DNA of 64,000 nucleotides from Triangularia verruculosa (Eukaryota > Ascomycota > Sordariomycetes > Sordariales > Podosporaceae): contig MU863944.1 in the NCBI GenBank assembly GCA_033296885.1, forward strand, positions 1 through 64,000, given 5' to 3'. Positions 1-11,758 of this stretch are shown piece by piece; position 1 is the stretch's first letter, and each line of letters begins with the position of its first letter. The translations under genes and the position numbers were made by a program. The notes beneath the pieces were generated by a model, which ran no database searches, was not told the DNA's origin, and worked only from the letters and a program-made list of their open reading frames with translations.

Positions 1-1989
1 ATCAGGACCTTCTACAGGTCTACGGGGCCTTATTCCTCCAGGTACGTTCCGGCTAGGGCCTTCCTTACGGCCACGCTCAGGTCCCCTAAGCACACAGGGC
101 TTTACCTCTCGGGGGCCTAAATCAAAGCTAATAGAATCTCCATTTAGCTCTATAGGCCTATTACTAAGCCTAGAAAGGCTAGAATCAACCCTCCTATAGC
201 TATCCTTCCAGATTAAGGACCTATTAGGTAGCTCTACAACAAGCTTACACTTCCGGCTTATAGTATTATAGCTTGCGCTATAATATAACTCAAGGACCTC
301 AAGGTCCTGTAAGTTAAAAAAGAAGCCTGACTTTTGGAAGTTAAAGGCAGCGATAGGGGCCTTATTAGGCCCCCGTAGGGTCTCTCGGTCAAGCCATCCA
401 CCTGCCTTATAGTGCATTACCCCACTGAATAGATTGATGTCGAACTGGGGAATATACAGGGCATTTTTAAGCCTAAGCTCAGTATATTCCGGTAGGTTAG
501 TCTAAGAAAGTACAGTAAATACGGCAGTGCCCGAACCTCTAGGCTTTACTAGGCCCCCACCTATAGTAATCGATTTGATGCTACTGTAGGGTCTGAAATC
601 TACGAACCACTTTTTATCGTTGACTATATGGTCCGTAGACCCTATATCGTACAGGAGGGCATCCCTACGGTGGGTTACGTAGGCCTTGCCTTCAGTACTC
701 TAAGAGCCTAAGGCGCCTGGGATGTGGCCTATAGGCACTATTATATAGCCATCACTATCGCTATCTTCCAAGCTACCTATATTCAAGTTATAAAAGCCTG
801 CTACGCAGGCAAAGGAGGCCTTTAGTTTAGCCTTATCGGCCTTACCGGCCTTATCCTTCTACTCTTTAAAGCCCTCAAAGTCCTTAAGACTCTTCTTTTT
901 CTTCTTTCTCTTCCACAGGGGACCTCCTTCACTATATTCAGGGTTTTTGCCCTTCTTACCCTTACCCTTAGGGCCCTTATCAGTGCCTTCTTCACTGCGG
1001 TAGGCCATCCCTTTAGCAGTAGTAGAGGTTAGAATACACTATTCTTCCAGTAAGTCGGCCATTAGGAAGCTAAGGTCAATAGCGCTTGAATTCTAGCCTA
1101 AGGCCCTAGCGGTACAAATAGCACTTCTTTACCTCTCAGCCCACTGTAGAAAGCTCTTTTCCATAACCTGCAGGTATTAATTTACTTAATCTACAGCCTA
1201 AAGGTTAATACCGGCTAGTATTAGCCAGCTAACAAAGTTGAAGAACCTAGCGTTAAAGTCCGCTATAGTTCCAGTGAATCCAATAAAAGTAAGGGAGTGG
1301 TATTCCCTATAAAGGTTCCCACGCTATAATTCAGCGCTGTGAGAGTACCGTTGAACCAGTAGCCTGTAGGCCTCAATAGGGCTAGATTGCCATGAAATTG
1401 AGACCTGAGGGCCTGGGCCTACACTGTTTCGAAGTAACATCAGTAGTAGGGCTTATTCTACATCACTCCAGTGGGAAACTACAGTGGGATCCTCTGTAAA
1501 TGCCGCTATATTGATAGCTCGAAGCATGATATTTAGGCCTTACTTCCAAAGGTCAAAGTTTTCAGGGCCTGTAAGGCGCTGATTGGGGGGAAATTCATAG
1601 ACCTTCTTAGTCATTTCAGTAGCAATAGTAGTGTGGAGGACCTTTTAAGAGCTTATAGGCTGGTTAGCCTATAGAATAGGCTCTAGAGTAGCAGGTGCAG
1701 CAGCTAGTTCAAGGCCGGCAGCAGCCTAAATAGGCTGCTAGGCTAGTAGGGTCTGCTGTTAAGCAATAGCCTCAGTGGCCTCGGCTGCTTGCCTAGCGGT
1801 ATTTTCAGCAGCCTAAGTGGCCGTATTCTGGGCCGTTATTAGTGCTTCAAGGGCACTGGCCACTCGATTTACAGTGGCCTGCAATTCACCAATTTGAGCT
1901 TGTTGCGCTGCGAATAGCTCGTGGATACGCTGTGAGCTTAAGTGCTCACCTCCCCCGGTGGGCCCCTGCCCGGGCCCAGGATCTTGCAT
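1..1989 (-). mobile_element. Ty1/copia retrotransposon, gag-protease part, RIP-mutated, truncated by window edge
   Basis: One reading frame can be followed on the minus strand from ATG 1987-1989 to base 1, interrupted only by in-frame stops, nearly all TAG at positions where CAG or TGG is expected, with no indels. The order is: a Gln-rich N-terminal helix (GELQATVNRVASALEALI); a copia-type Gag core (FDLW, then a long helical region); a Lys-rich linker around 880-960 that stands where a zinc knuckle would be; an aspartic-protease-like segment near 590-660 (LYDIGSTDHIVN, where copia normally has DSGATxHM); and the GAG-pre-integrase box near 440-490 (LKNALYIPQFDINLFSG). Integrase and reverse transcriptase would lie off the left edge. 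GC content is higher than in the gypsy copies, so mutation was lighter. The element cannot be active. Confidence 0.85.
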
Positions 1990-3261
1990 TTTAGGTCCTT
2001 CGGAGGTAGGGTTTAGTACCGCGTATAAAACCCACAGGTATTAACCTAGCCTAAAAACGATTTTATTTAGGGCTTAAGTAAGGAATTAAACTTCGAAAGC
2101 CTATATATAATTTTACACAGTATTCAACCGTAACCACTAGCAGCAGTAGTGGCCAAGAATAGTGTTTTCTTGCGTTTTACTTGCCCTAGGTTATCGGCAA
2201 AACTACCTTACTTAGCCAAAGTATTTAGGTAGAGAGCGCTATTATTAATGCTCGTGAGGTTAAAACTCACAGGCCTTCAGTGCCCTGGTAGGCCTACAAT
2301 ATCAATTTGGTGCAGTTTAAATTAGACCTTACGGTGTTCCCGGAATAACACTCGTAAAGGTATTGGCAAACCTAGTCTTCGCTAACAATAGCTATACTAC
2401 AATAGTAGGCTACTGTAAATACAGGGAGGAATATTCTGTAAATATAGAGATTAATTACTTAAGGTATCGAAGTATATAGTAAGTAGGAGCTTATTGATCT
2501 AGTTTAAGTAGCTTTAAGTAGTGGAAACGCCTATAAGCTTATTACCCAGCTAGGTATCTTTCCGGGCTTATAACCTGTTAAAAGGTATGAGCCGTATATA
2601 GGCCTAAGGGCCCTATAGCGGTAGGTACTTACAGTACTTTTCTAGTGCAGCGGAATTAATATATACGATACTTAAAGCTTACTGCTGGGGTACTGGGCTA
2701 TAGTACCTTATAGGTACTGTATAATAGAGAATATAGGTGGTAACCTTTTTTATTTATAGAGCTAGCCTTCTATAATCCAGTTATATCCTCTATAGTAGGG
2801 TTCATACTCGACTTCTACCAGATACCCACCGACCGAGGTGCGGCGCCCCGCACGCTAGGGCGGGCAGATGAGCCAGAGTACGACTTGTAGGACCCCGTTT
2901 TTGGTGCGAGTTGCCAAAAAGCGACTCACGCCTATACAAATCTTCACCTAAACCGCCCCCCCCTTTTGCAAAGTGCGGGTCATCGTAGGCCTAGAGCTTA
3001 GCCCTTTTAACCAGTGGTGTATATAGACCTTATAGGCTTAAATATAAACTTATAGCCATTTTGGCCCACTGGTTGGCCCGATGCAAGCTTTTGAAGTGGC
3101 CTGTAGCACTGAGTGGGGCCCGTGCGCAGGTGCCGGGTAAGTGCTCGGTGACGGGTAAGCTCTTTCGGGCAAAGACTTAGCCGAATCCTCCAATCCTTCA
3201 CACCTATAACCACGTAGTATTACAGCTGCCAGTCCACTGTAAATTAGGCCTCACAGGGACC
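1990..3261. other. Leader/LTR of the copia element and unassigned flank
   Basis: No gene is visible. The part nearest 1990-2800 lies upstream of the copia Gag start (minus strand) and should hold its leader, primer-binding site and 5' LTR. I cannot place the LTR ends because no second copy is in the window. A GC-rich patch near 2830-2970 and 3080-3200 is unlike the AT-rich sequence on either side. Short ORFs here have no recognisable domain. Confidence 0.4.
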
Positions 3262-6168
3262 TATTTTAACAATAATAAATAACCATTTTTCATTATCTCC
3301 TAATTTAATTATCAATAATCTATATATAGTTACAGACTTCCGTCCTTCTTAAGTACAAAGAAAATAAGATATTTAGCTAGCGATATAAATACTTTAATAT
3401 ACTTTCTCTTAATATTTTCGTTTAAATACTTTCGTAATTCCTTACTTTACTTATTATTAATATAATAAACCTAGAAAAATTTAAACTTTACTCCTTTCTT
3501 AAACTTAATTTTATAGTCCTATAATCCCCTCTTTAATAAACCTTAAAAGTATTTTACTATAAATACCGGATACCTCCGGTACTTTATCGATACCTCCTTC
3601 TTTTTGCTTTTCTTTATATTATTATAATAAATATATTTATCTTTTATTACTATTATAATTTCTACTAATATAATTATTTTTATTAATTTTACTTCTTCGA
3701 TTTTACCGCCCTTATTAATTAAATATATTAATATTTCTTATATTTCTTACGGTAGTACCGTAGAGGATACTTATCCTACACTCTGCTCCTACCGTGCCCC
3801 TAATCTCCTATCGTTAATTAAATACTTCCGATATTCCCTCGGTTATAGGTAGCTACCGTCCTTCTAATTAATATTTAAATTATAATTCTTATACTATAGT
3901 TACCCTAGAATTATATCTTTCTCTAGCCTTATATCTATAATATCGAAAATCACTTTAATTATTTTTCCTAATATAATAATATTTAATAATACCGTTTCTT
4001 TAATTACTAACTATATAGGGAAAGGTCCCTTTATAATAACCTCTTCTTTTTTTCTCCTCTATAAAACTCGGGCTTATTATATAAACTTAAGTAAAATTAA
4101 ATCTACTTTTACTTTATTATCTATAAATACCTATACTTAAAAGCTCTTTTAACGTATTACTATTCGCAATCTCTTATCTTTTATACCTCTCCTTTATATA
4201 ATAGCGACCTCGTTAATATATCGTTTATAGTCTTTTAAAGGTTTTCGGCCTTTACAAAAGGCTATAGCCTTTTTCCCGACTATTATTATACCTTTAGAGT
4301 ATCCTCTTCGATTAAACTATCTAATAGCTCGAAATCGGCTAATTATCATTATTAAACTTCTTTCCACTTCTTATATCTAGCACTATTCTAGGCCCTTTTC
4401 TTGCTGCGTATCTTATATACCTTAGGGCCGGCTTCGTGGTACTTTCGATTAATAATATTCTTTATATATATAAGCGATATACTAAAACTATAGTATCCTT
4501 CTATATTCCGGGTATCGTAGGTAGATTTACGGAGTATTACTTTCGTAACGGGTATACTACCCGAATACTAGATATTCTTTTAATAGTAGTATAAGTCCGG
4601 TACTAATCGTCAGTTATAATACCTAATATTTACCTTAAGTCTTTTCGTCCGTAAAGAATACTATAAATTTATTATTAAAGTCCTTTTCGGGAATAATTTA
4701 ATATTTATTTCCTTATTATAGTTATATAGTCGGCTAATTACTATTAATAGTTTACGCTACTTTATCTTCGAAATTACGGTATTACCGTTTAATAACTTTT
4801 TACTATTTTTAAAGCTTTTCTATTACTTCTTCGAATTTTTAAATTCGTTCCTCCGCTTACCTTATAATTCTTTCTATATCCCGGTCCGAGGTATTAATTA
4901 AGGTAAAAACCTACCTTAATTATTATATCGTTTCCTTAAAGGGCCTTAAAGCAGTACTTTTTTCTAGTCTTATAGCCCCTTTAATCGGCAACTCTTATCC
5001 TATAACGCGGTCTTTTCCCTCGGAATCGACCGTTAACTCTCCTTCCCGGGCCCCGCACCCGTAATTATTATCGGTATAGTCGTCCGTTAAGTCCCGAAAA
5101 TCCTTATAGGCGTATTCGGTACTAGAGATCTCGATAATCCGTATAGTCTTAGCTACTACCGCCGTTTCTCTTTCTTTCTAACCGAGCTATTTAAGTAACC
5201 GGCAGTCTCTCTTAAAGTAGCCTATCTTCCCGTAATTAAAGTACTTAACATTGCCTTTTCCCTTAAATCGCTTTTAAATTACATCCACTTTTATAGGCCC
5301 TACGTAAGTGGTTCTTAAAACGTAAGTCCTATAAAGCCGTCTCTTTTTTTTATCGTTAGGTCGGTAGGATCCTTATACGCATATACCTTTACGCTCTTTA
5401 CGGCGCTAATATTACCGATCGTCGATACGGACCGCTATTACGATATACTCGTCGATAATCTCCGGTCGCTCTTATCGATACAGCTTATCCTTAACTTCTT
5501 CCTTAAGTCCGTTATAAAATAACTATATTAACCCTTCGTCGTTAAATTCGCTACAAAGTACGTCCGTTTTAAATACTATAGCGTAGTCGGTAATAGATCT
5601 AATTTACTTAAGGTTAGCCAATCGCTCCTAAGTACGCTTACCTTTATCGTACTCTCCGAATACCTCTTTAATCTTTTCCTTAAATCCTTTATACGTCTTA
5701 AAATATTTTTTAGTAACCTCCTCCCTTTCGTTAAGCTAATTATCGAAATAGTCTCTTAAAATAAGCTCGAACTAAGTAAGTACCTTATCCTTAAGTTTAA
5801 ACGCGGCGTATACTACCTTAGTCTATTTGTCCGGGAAACGGGAAGGATAATACCGAAAGTATATTTTAAGCTAGATCAAAAATCCTCCTAATTTTCCTTT
5901 AGCCCCCCCGTAGTAGTCGAAAGCCTCGAGCCGGGTACGCTCTCCTTCTTTACGTAAGTTACTAATCTCGTAATAGAGTATAGTATCCCCCTACATAAGG
6001 GCTTTATGAGAGAGGCGAGCCTTATCCTCGAGCTCTTAGATACGGGTAAGGAGTTAGTCGATAGTAGGTTAAGTTAGGATTTCTCTTTAAGTATTAATAT
6101 TATCGGCTATAGCGTTAATTTAGTACTTTTAATTTATCCGATAATAAAGTTAAAATAAGTATATAACG
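3262..6168 (-). mobile_element. Ty3/gypsy chromovirus-type copy, internal region, 3' truncated in RT, RIP-mutated
   Basis: Read on the minus strand, this stretch follows the plus-strand element at 14602-17800 from just after the LTR through Gag and protease into reverse transcriptase. Examples of shared blocks are the region at 5950-6120 against 14640-14800, and the RT block at 3340-3440 against 17618-17740. The RT start is readable (YFIPS/LAKYLIF-type remnants ending in KKDG). Similarity stops near 3262, so the palm/YxDD part, RNase H, integrase and 3' LTR are missing. Composition is extremely AT-rich, with TAG/TAA replacing CAG/CAA codons throughout. It is a dead fragment, read as the 5' half of an element whose LTR is at 6169-6567. 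Confidence 0.85.
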
Positions 6169-6567
6169 TATAACGAACCCCTATATAGAACCTCTAAAAG
6201 GGATATTCGGTTAAAAATAACTTTTAATAATTAGTTCGGTATAGTTAAATAGTATATAATAAGATATTTTAATATAAATATAAGATCCCGTAAATATAAA
6301 CTATAATTATATACTACGGAACTATCTATAAGCTATTTAGTTCCTCCGTATATATAAACCTAATACTAAAACCTAGATCGTTCTTATTTTTCGAGGATTA
6401 TAACTTCCCGTTAAGAATTATAATGATTCCTAAGAATCACTTATAATTCCTCGTGTCCCGGATAATCCTCCTCCCATTGGCCTATCCTCCTTTCTTCTAA
6501 TTGGCTACCGTGCCTCCTCTCTCCTATTGGTTGTTCCCCCTCGGGTGTCCACATCATATTCGTGACA
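6169..6567 (-). repeat. 5' LTR of the truncated gypsy copy (399 bp)
   Basis: Reverse-complement match to the LTRs at 14203-14601, 21344-21742 and 7325-7721. Its right end reads TTCGTGACA (reverse complement TGTCACGAA, the family 5' end). Its left end is the mutated family 3' end TTCGTTATA. It has the same 399-bp length as the full-length element's LTRs and lies inverted relative to the solo LTR at 7325-7721. Confidence 0.9.
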
Positions 6568-6599
6568 CGTCGAGAAGTACTATATTAAGGAAGGCTAGT

Positions 6600-8475
6600 T
6601 AATCCTATAAACGATCTTTAACGGTACTAATCCCGACGATCTCGAAACCTAATAGTTCTATACTATTATAAAGAAGTACGCCGGTAATTTTATAGCGAGA
6701 ATATAGGATAGTAGTATAACGGTTTAGTTTTAACGAAAGTAGTTTACCCGGGCGTAGGTAGTATAGGAGTTTTATATATATCCCGATACAGTATTTATAT
6801 ATAGATATAAGAGGTTTAAGGTCGATTTAATATTATTTATAAGGTAGGTGTTAGGCTTTAGTATACGCGAGATAATAAAGTTTCCTTATAATATTACAAT
6901 TTCGGAGTTTAAAGTTCGCCCTAAAGATCTAACTTTATATTTTTTTAATTATTAAAAACGGTGAAAGAAGTATAAAAATAAGCTTTTTAATATAATAGAG
7001 GATACATTATTTACTTTAATAAGGAAGATATTTATAGGGAGAAATATTAAGGTAAAAATTTAAAGAAATAAAGTTTATTCGTTATTAAAGTTAATAATTA
7101 ATAAGGAAGCGTTAAAAATATAGCTTAATTATAAAGATTTTTAAAGGAAGGAAAAAACGAAAGATATTATAATAAATATTACAAAGAAAATAATTACTAA
7201 TGAGGTTTTAGGGTAGGTAGAAGTCTTATACTATATAAGGTCGCTAAAGGTTATAAAAGATCTACTATCGTAAATACCGGATTAGAAAATTAACGAGATT
7301 ACTTTATATTATTATGTAAATAAGTGTTACGAATATGATGTGGACACCCGAGGGGAACAACCAATGGGAGAGAAGAGGTACGGTAGCTAATCAGAGGAAA
7401 GGAGAATGGGCCAATAGGAGGAGGATCATCCGGGACATAAGGAATCATGAATGATTCCTGGGAATTATTATGATCCCCGAGAGATAGTTATGATCCTCGA
7501 AGAATAGAACGATCTAGGTCTTGGCACTAGGTCTATATATACGGAGGAACTAGATAGCTTGTAGATAGTTCCGCAGTATGCAATCACAGCTTGTATTCAC
7601 GGGATCTTGTGTTTACATTGAGACATCTTGTTGTGCACTGTTTAGCTGCACAGAACCAATTGTCAGAAGTTGCCTTCAACTGAGTATCCCTTTCAGAGGT
7701 TCTGTACAGGGGTTCGTCACAATAAGGCTATTGATCAACACTACTTCGCAGCTTACGGGGAGCAATACCTTAAAGTAGAGATAATTCCGTTATAGTCGCT
7801 ACGTATTCTCGGCTTAAAATGATTTTGGGTAAATACTATCGATACTCTAGCTCCCGTAAATGAAGTGTAGTTTAATATATTAATATTCGACTCGGAGCGG
7901 GAGCTTCGTTGTCTTTAGTAGGTTGGCTATTTGCTTAATATGGCCGTATTAAAGCCTAGGAACGCCTATCCTTCTGAGAAACGACGAGTAGAAATACTTT
8001 AGAGGGTCCTAATTACAGACAGATGGTAGGTGGATAGTCTTTGGGTCCGAGCCTCGCGAGATTATAGTGTCCATATGCAGTATTAATAAGCGTATAATTA
8101 CCTTTTATGTGATAGGAGATAGAATATAGAGCGACCCGAGAAAGCGCTGCGGATTTACGAAGAGTTTGGGTAGGAGGAGAAGAGGTAGAGGGGAGAGTTG
8201 GAAGCTAAATATCGATAATTCGTATTTGCGGAAGATGGTAATAAGAAACCATTTCTCACAGCTAAGGGCTACCTTGGTATGGGGCCACCCGATATGCAGG
8301 TGGGCGATGCTGTGGTCGTGTTTTATGGCGGAAGGATCCTATTTATAGTGAGGCAGTTGCCAGTTAAAAAGGGGAGAAGGAGACCTTCCAACTGCTGAGT
8401 GAGGCCTTCTGTGACGGTATTATGGACGGCGAGGCTGCGATTGAAGAGAATCGTCATGACTTCTTTCTAGAGTAA
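6600..8475 (+). pseudogene. HET-domain-type (heterokaryon incompatibility) pseudogene, split by a solo LTR
   Basis: If the LTR and one target duplicate (7325-7726) are removed, the frame runs without shift from AAT AAG at 7319-7324 into GCT ATT at 7727. The C-terminal part is diagnostic of fungal HET proteins: near 8245-8345 a block reads LTAKGYLGMGPPDMQVGD followed by VVVFYGGR. After a one-base frame break near 8370-8390 comes LLSEAFCDGIMDGEA, ending at TAA 8473-8475. In the family these correspond to the 'GLGPP..GD.v.vl.G...PfvLR' and 'GEayvhGiMdGE' elements. The upstream half (6600-7319) is strongly AT-rich with many TAG stops and I cannot recognise the N-terminal HET catalytic part. It is truncated on the left by the gypsy LTR at 6567. 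HET proteins trigger cell death in non-self recognition; this copy is dead. Confidence 0.78.
7325..7721 (+). repeat. Solo gypsy LTR with 5-bp target-site duplication
   Basis: Begins TGTTACGAA and ends TTCGTCACA, 397 bp, highly similar to the 399-bp LTRs of the full-length element at 14203-21742. It is flanked by perfect ATAAG duplications at 7320-7324 and 7722-7726. It is much less mutated than the 14203 copy (GC-richer), so it may be younger or escaped RIP. The internal region is absent, as expected from LTR-LTR recombination after insertion into the HET-type gene. Confidence 0.93.
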
Positions 8476-9216
8476 TTAGTCATTAGCTAATGCAACATTG
8501 GCCGTTATGGGTCGATCAAGTGGAGATTGCTAAGAACCGAACTGCGGGGATCTCGGCAGGGTTCCCTCTATTATATACGTAGCGATAGTAGAACAACGCT
8601 ATAAATAAAAGTCTTATAATTCTTAATATTCTTCTTAAAGTTCCTTAGTTACTTCTAACTGCTAAAATACTCCCTACGTTATATACTTATTTAATCCTGT
8701 CCGGAGGACAATATTGTTGCTAAACTTCCAAAAATTCGCATACAAAATTGATAAGACTCTTATCGCTTTCCCTGGATTGGTCAACTAGCTCTGAAAAGTG
8801 GGCCCAATGCCTCCACACCTCCAAAACTTAAGCAACTGGCACCATTCTGTGCGTGTTTCTATGGCAAATCTGGATCTGAAGTCAGATCTCTGAAGGGGCG
8901 CGAAATGGTGGAGATGCAAGCGTTTGAATACCTTTTGAGGTGGTTGTTAGGTGCGCCCGGGCCATTGTGCGGTGGACACGTGATTGCGCGTATTGCCCCA
9001 CACAAACAATGCCCCGCTTTGCCTTTGACCCCGCGTCAAATTCAAATCCTCCTACCTAAATTCCCCCACCGCGAATTTCAATTTCCTCTATTTATCCAAC
9101 CATCAATCGCACCGCCACCTTAACCCTACCGCAACGACTTTAACAACTATTCCTCATTTGTTACCAACGCTCCTTTCCTCTGTGGTATTGTTTGCCCGTT
9201 ATGGCCGGCCTATTTA
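8476..9216. other. Intergenic, no gene seen
   Basis: Lies between the HET-type pseudogene and the Helitron-related ORF. The right part (8700-9216) is GC-balanced, with a pyrimidine-rich stretch around 9020-9180 that looks like a fungal promoter/5' UTR for the frame starting at 9217. I found no domain in the short ORF at 8905-9123. Confidence 0.4.
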
Positions 9217-9420
9217 GTGTCCATGGCGGACGAGCCAGGTGCGGCGGATGTGGTTTCCCGCAAATCTTACTATAGCTGCGGCGCTGAGAAGCCGATCGAC
9301 CAATTCTGGTCGAAACGAGGCCCTCGAAGGATCGTCTTCAATTGTGCAGATTGCCGGCATCGCAATAAGCAGCAGGCGAGTCTATCAGTCCTATCTTCCT
9401 CTATTGCTTTACTAACTGTT
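9217..9420 (+). CDS. Possible first exon of the Helitron-related ORF (Cys-rich)
   Basis: A short frame from the ATG codons at about 9220 contains YYSCGAEKPIDQFWSK and, 12 residues on, NCADCRHRNKQQ. The layout resembles the Cys-paired zinc-binding start of fungal Helitron proteins, but the first CxxC pair has only one Cys. The link to the Helitron frame from 10413 onward is inferred from order and strand only. A splice donor near GCGAGTCTATC would be needed and I cannot prove it. It could also be an unrelated small gene. Confidence 0.3.
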
Positions 9421-9915
9421 GAAATGAGGTCGCTGAGAGCACTGTAAATACAGGGGTCTCAGGAAGGTGAAGCAGTTACCTAAGGACTTGGCGAGTCTCG
9501 GACTGTGCTGCTGAGTACGACGACGTAGTTGCCGAAGGAAGAAAGTGCAACAGGAAGTAATTACCTGCAAATACAGAGAATAGTGTACTGAGATATTGTG
9601 GTCTTACACATAAGATACTGTAAATGACCAATCTTATTGACTGACTTGACTTATCATTTCTTAAGGAAAGAAAGAAGCAGGAAAACCATTGCAATGGGAA
9701 GAGGGCTCGTTATGAGCACCTAAACTTCCTTATCATCCTTATCACTCCCTATCGCTCGGTAGCCCCAGTGGCTTGGATCTATGGTTCGGTAAGGTCACAA
9801 GGTGACCAGGTTGCCGATAAGATGCTCGTATCGCTCATGAGGCTTCTCGTATCATGATCTCATTGTTCGGAGGTCCGGTCAGTGATCTGTCCGGAGATCC
9901 GGTGAGGAGTCCTGG

Positions 9916-9987
9916 GAGCCGTTGAGAGCGCTTGTGGGCGAGCCGTTGAGAGCGCTTGTGGGCGAGCCGTTGAGAGCGCTTGTGGGC
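9916..9987. repeat. 24-bp tandem repeat, 3 perfect copies
   Basis: Three identical copies of the 24-mer GAGCCGTTGAGAGCGCTTGT+GGGC occupy 9916-9939, 9940-9963 and 9964-9987, followed by a decayed partial copy. On the minus strand they translate to a repeated 8-residue motif (LAHKRSQR), which is why a 64-residue minus ORF appears here. No other evidence supports that ORF. Perfect copies next to RIP-mutated sequence imply recent expansion. Confidence 0.9.
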
Positions 9988-10412
9988 GAGCCTGTTGGGA
10001 ACAATGTGGGCGCAGAATTTCATGAACAAGTGCTGTAAAATTCCATGAATAAATGCTGCATTTTAACACTAACCTTATTCCTAGAGAACCGAGTCGGCTA
10101 CATGTATTTCTGCAGTAGCTGCGATAGCCGGCGGACAAAATCCAGCCGTTGCGCCTCGCCAGAATCTCACCCATTCGGTCCTTGCCTAGCGATACCGCGA
10201 AGGCGGCCGTGTCGGTACGGATACTCCCGAAATGGCTGTTGCTTGTAGCGAGGTCTTGGGCATTTAGCGACGCTAATCGAGTCCAGCGTCGCTATAGTAA
10301 AGAACCTTCCTAGACCCCGACGATGAGCGGCTTACTTCGCTAGTAATAAGAGATCTACGACCCTGCCACCGACTTCCCACCCTCTGCTTAACTGAGAGAG
10401 CCTGAGGAAGAG

Positions 10413-11756
10413 ATGGAAGCTGACGATGAAGTGCCTCGCGTCGGATCTCTCGTTCCACAGCGACGGCCACTACCCTTACCATCCACACCTACTCGTGGCC
10501 GCCGCCGAGGACGACTGCGTATTGCCCGAAATCCTCCCGGCCGACCACGTAAACGCGCCTCCCTTAAACCAGCTCCCCGCAAATTCGACGAGCCTCCCCC
10601 TTAGTTTATAGGAGCCGATTAGGAGTTACCTCTTACCGTAGAAGACTTCGCTATTAAAGTAGAATTCGATAGTGTATTTACTGCCGAGTAGATGTAATAT
10701 TGCCTACGGTGTAAGGAACGGTGCTTCCATGTAGAGCTTAAAGCGGATAGGATTTATAAGTGTTATTACGATAAAGATAATAAGAAGCGTTAGGACGAGC
10801 CTTTTTTCTTTTCGGTTACGAATAAGTTAGATTTTAGCTTTATACCTAATAATCTACCTAGGTTTGAGCTGTTAAAAGAGATGTTTATTGCGCGGGTGTA
10901 CGTTAGCGTTAATATATTTATAGTATATAATAAGGATAAAAGTAAAAGGTTTAGTAATTAATAAAATATAGGTTTGTAGGTAGTAATATAAATATTGTAG
11001 GTATATTATATACTTCTTATATAATATTAATAAAGTATATAGTAAATTCCCTTTACTACTTAAAAACCTCGATATCGTTATCTTTCGGCCTTATAGTTCT
11101 GAAAATATAGCCCGGATAGATCGGTAATTCCGCCGACGATTCCGTGTCCGCCGTACTATAATAGAGGCCTAACTTAAGTTTCTTTCCTTTAATTACCTAA
11201 GTTATTGAAACTTTATTTTAAATTATAATAATCATTTTTAATTTCCCGAAAATAGTAACGTTTTCGATTAATTAAATATTTATAAAATTAACGAAACCTC
11301 GGGTTTACCTGCCGATTTTAACCTTAATATTAACCCGGTCGAGGAGTTAGAGTTAAAAGATTTTAAAGTTATCGACGAAACTGTAATACTTAATCTATTT
11401 ATTTAGAAGATTAAGTTTAATTAATTTTAAGGCCGTATCGATAATACCGTCGCTAAGGATACCGAACGGGTCCTCCTATAATACACCGATCCGCACTTAG
11501 TATACTAGTTACCTATATTATTTATCCGTCGTACGCTTTTAGATAAATTTAATTAGAAATATATATTACTTTCTTTAGCCTACCCTACTTTATTTCCTTA
11601 AGGTATTACGGATTTTATTAAGCCTAAATAATATAATATATCCTATTAGGATTATATTAAGTATATTATAAAGTAGAAGGATAATTAGTTCGTTAAATAT
11701 TATAGTTTTCGCTTTATTACCTTAAATATATTAATATATTAATAAATACGTAATAA
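10413..11756 (+). mobile_element. Helitron RepHel ORF remnant, N-terminal part (DUF6570-like plus start of Rep domain)
   Basis: In the frame of 10413 an AT-hook-like GRPRKR segment is followed, across TAG/TAA stops, by a two-CxxC module (CLRCKERCF, then KCYYDKDNKK) and EPFFFS near 10690-10810, then LPRFELLKEMFIARVYV near 10855-10905. This is the order seen in fungal Helitron proteins. From 11030 the frame resumes with SKFPLLLKNLDIVIFRP and a FRRRFRVRRT block near 11130-11160, the N-terminal part of the Helitron-like Rep domain. Stops are TAG/TAA at expected Gln/Trp positions. The ORF is cut at 11757 by the pogo insertion and resumes at 13621. Confidence 0.8.
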
Positions 11757-11758
11757 TA

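Noticed and set aside
9835..10174. Minus-strand ORFs with repeated LAHKRSQR or ARPQALST motifs
   Set aside because: Both are translations of the 24-bp tandem repeat in different frames; nothing else supports a gene.
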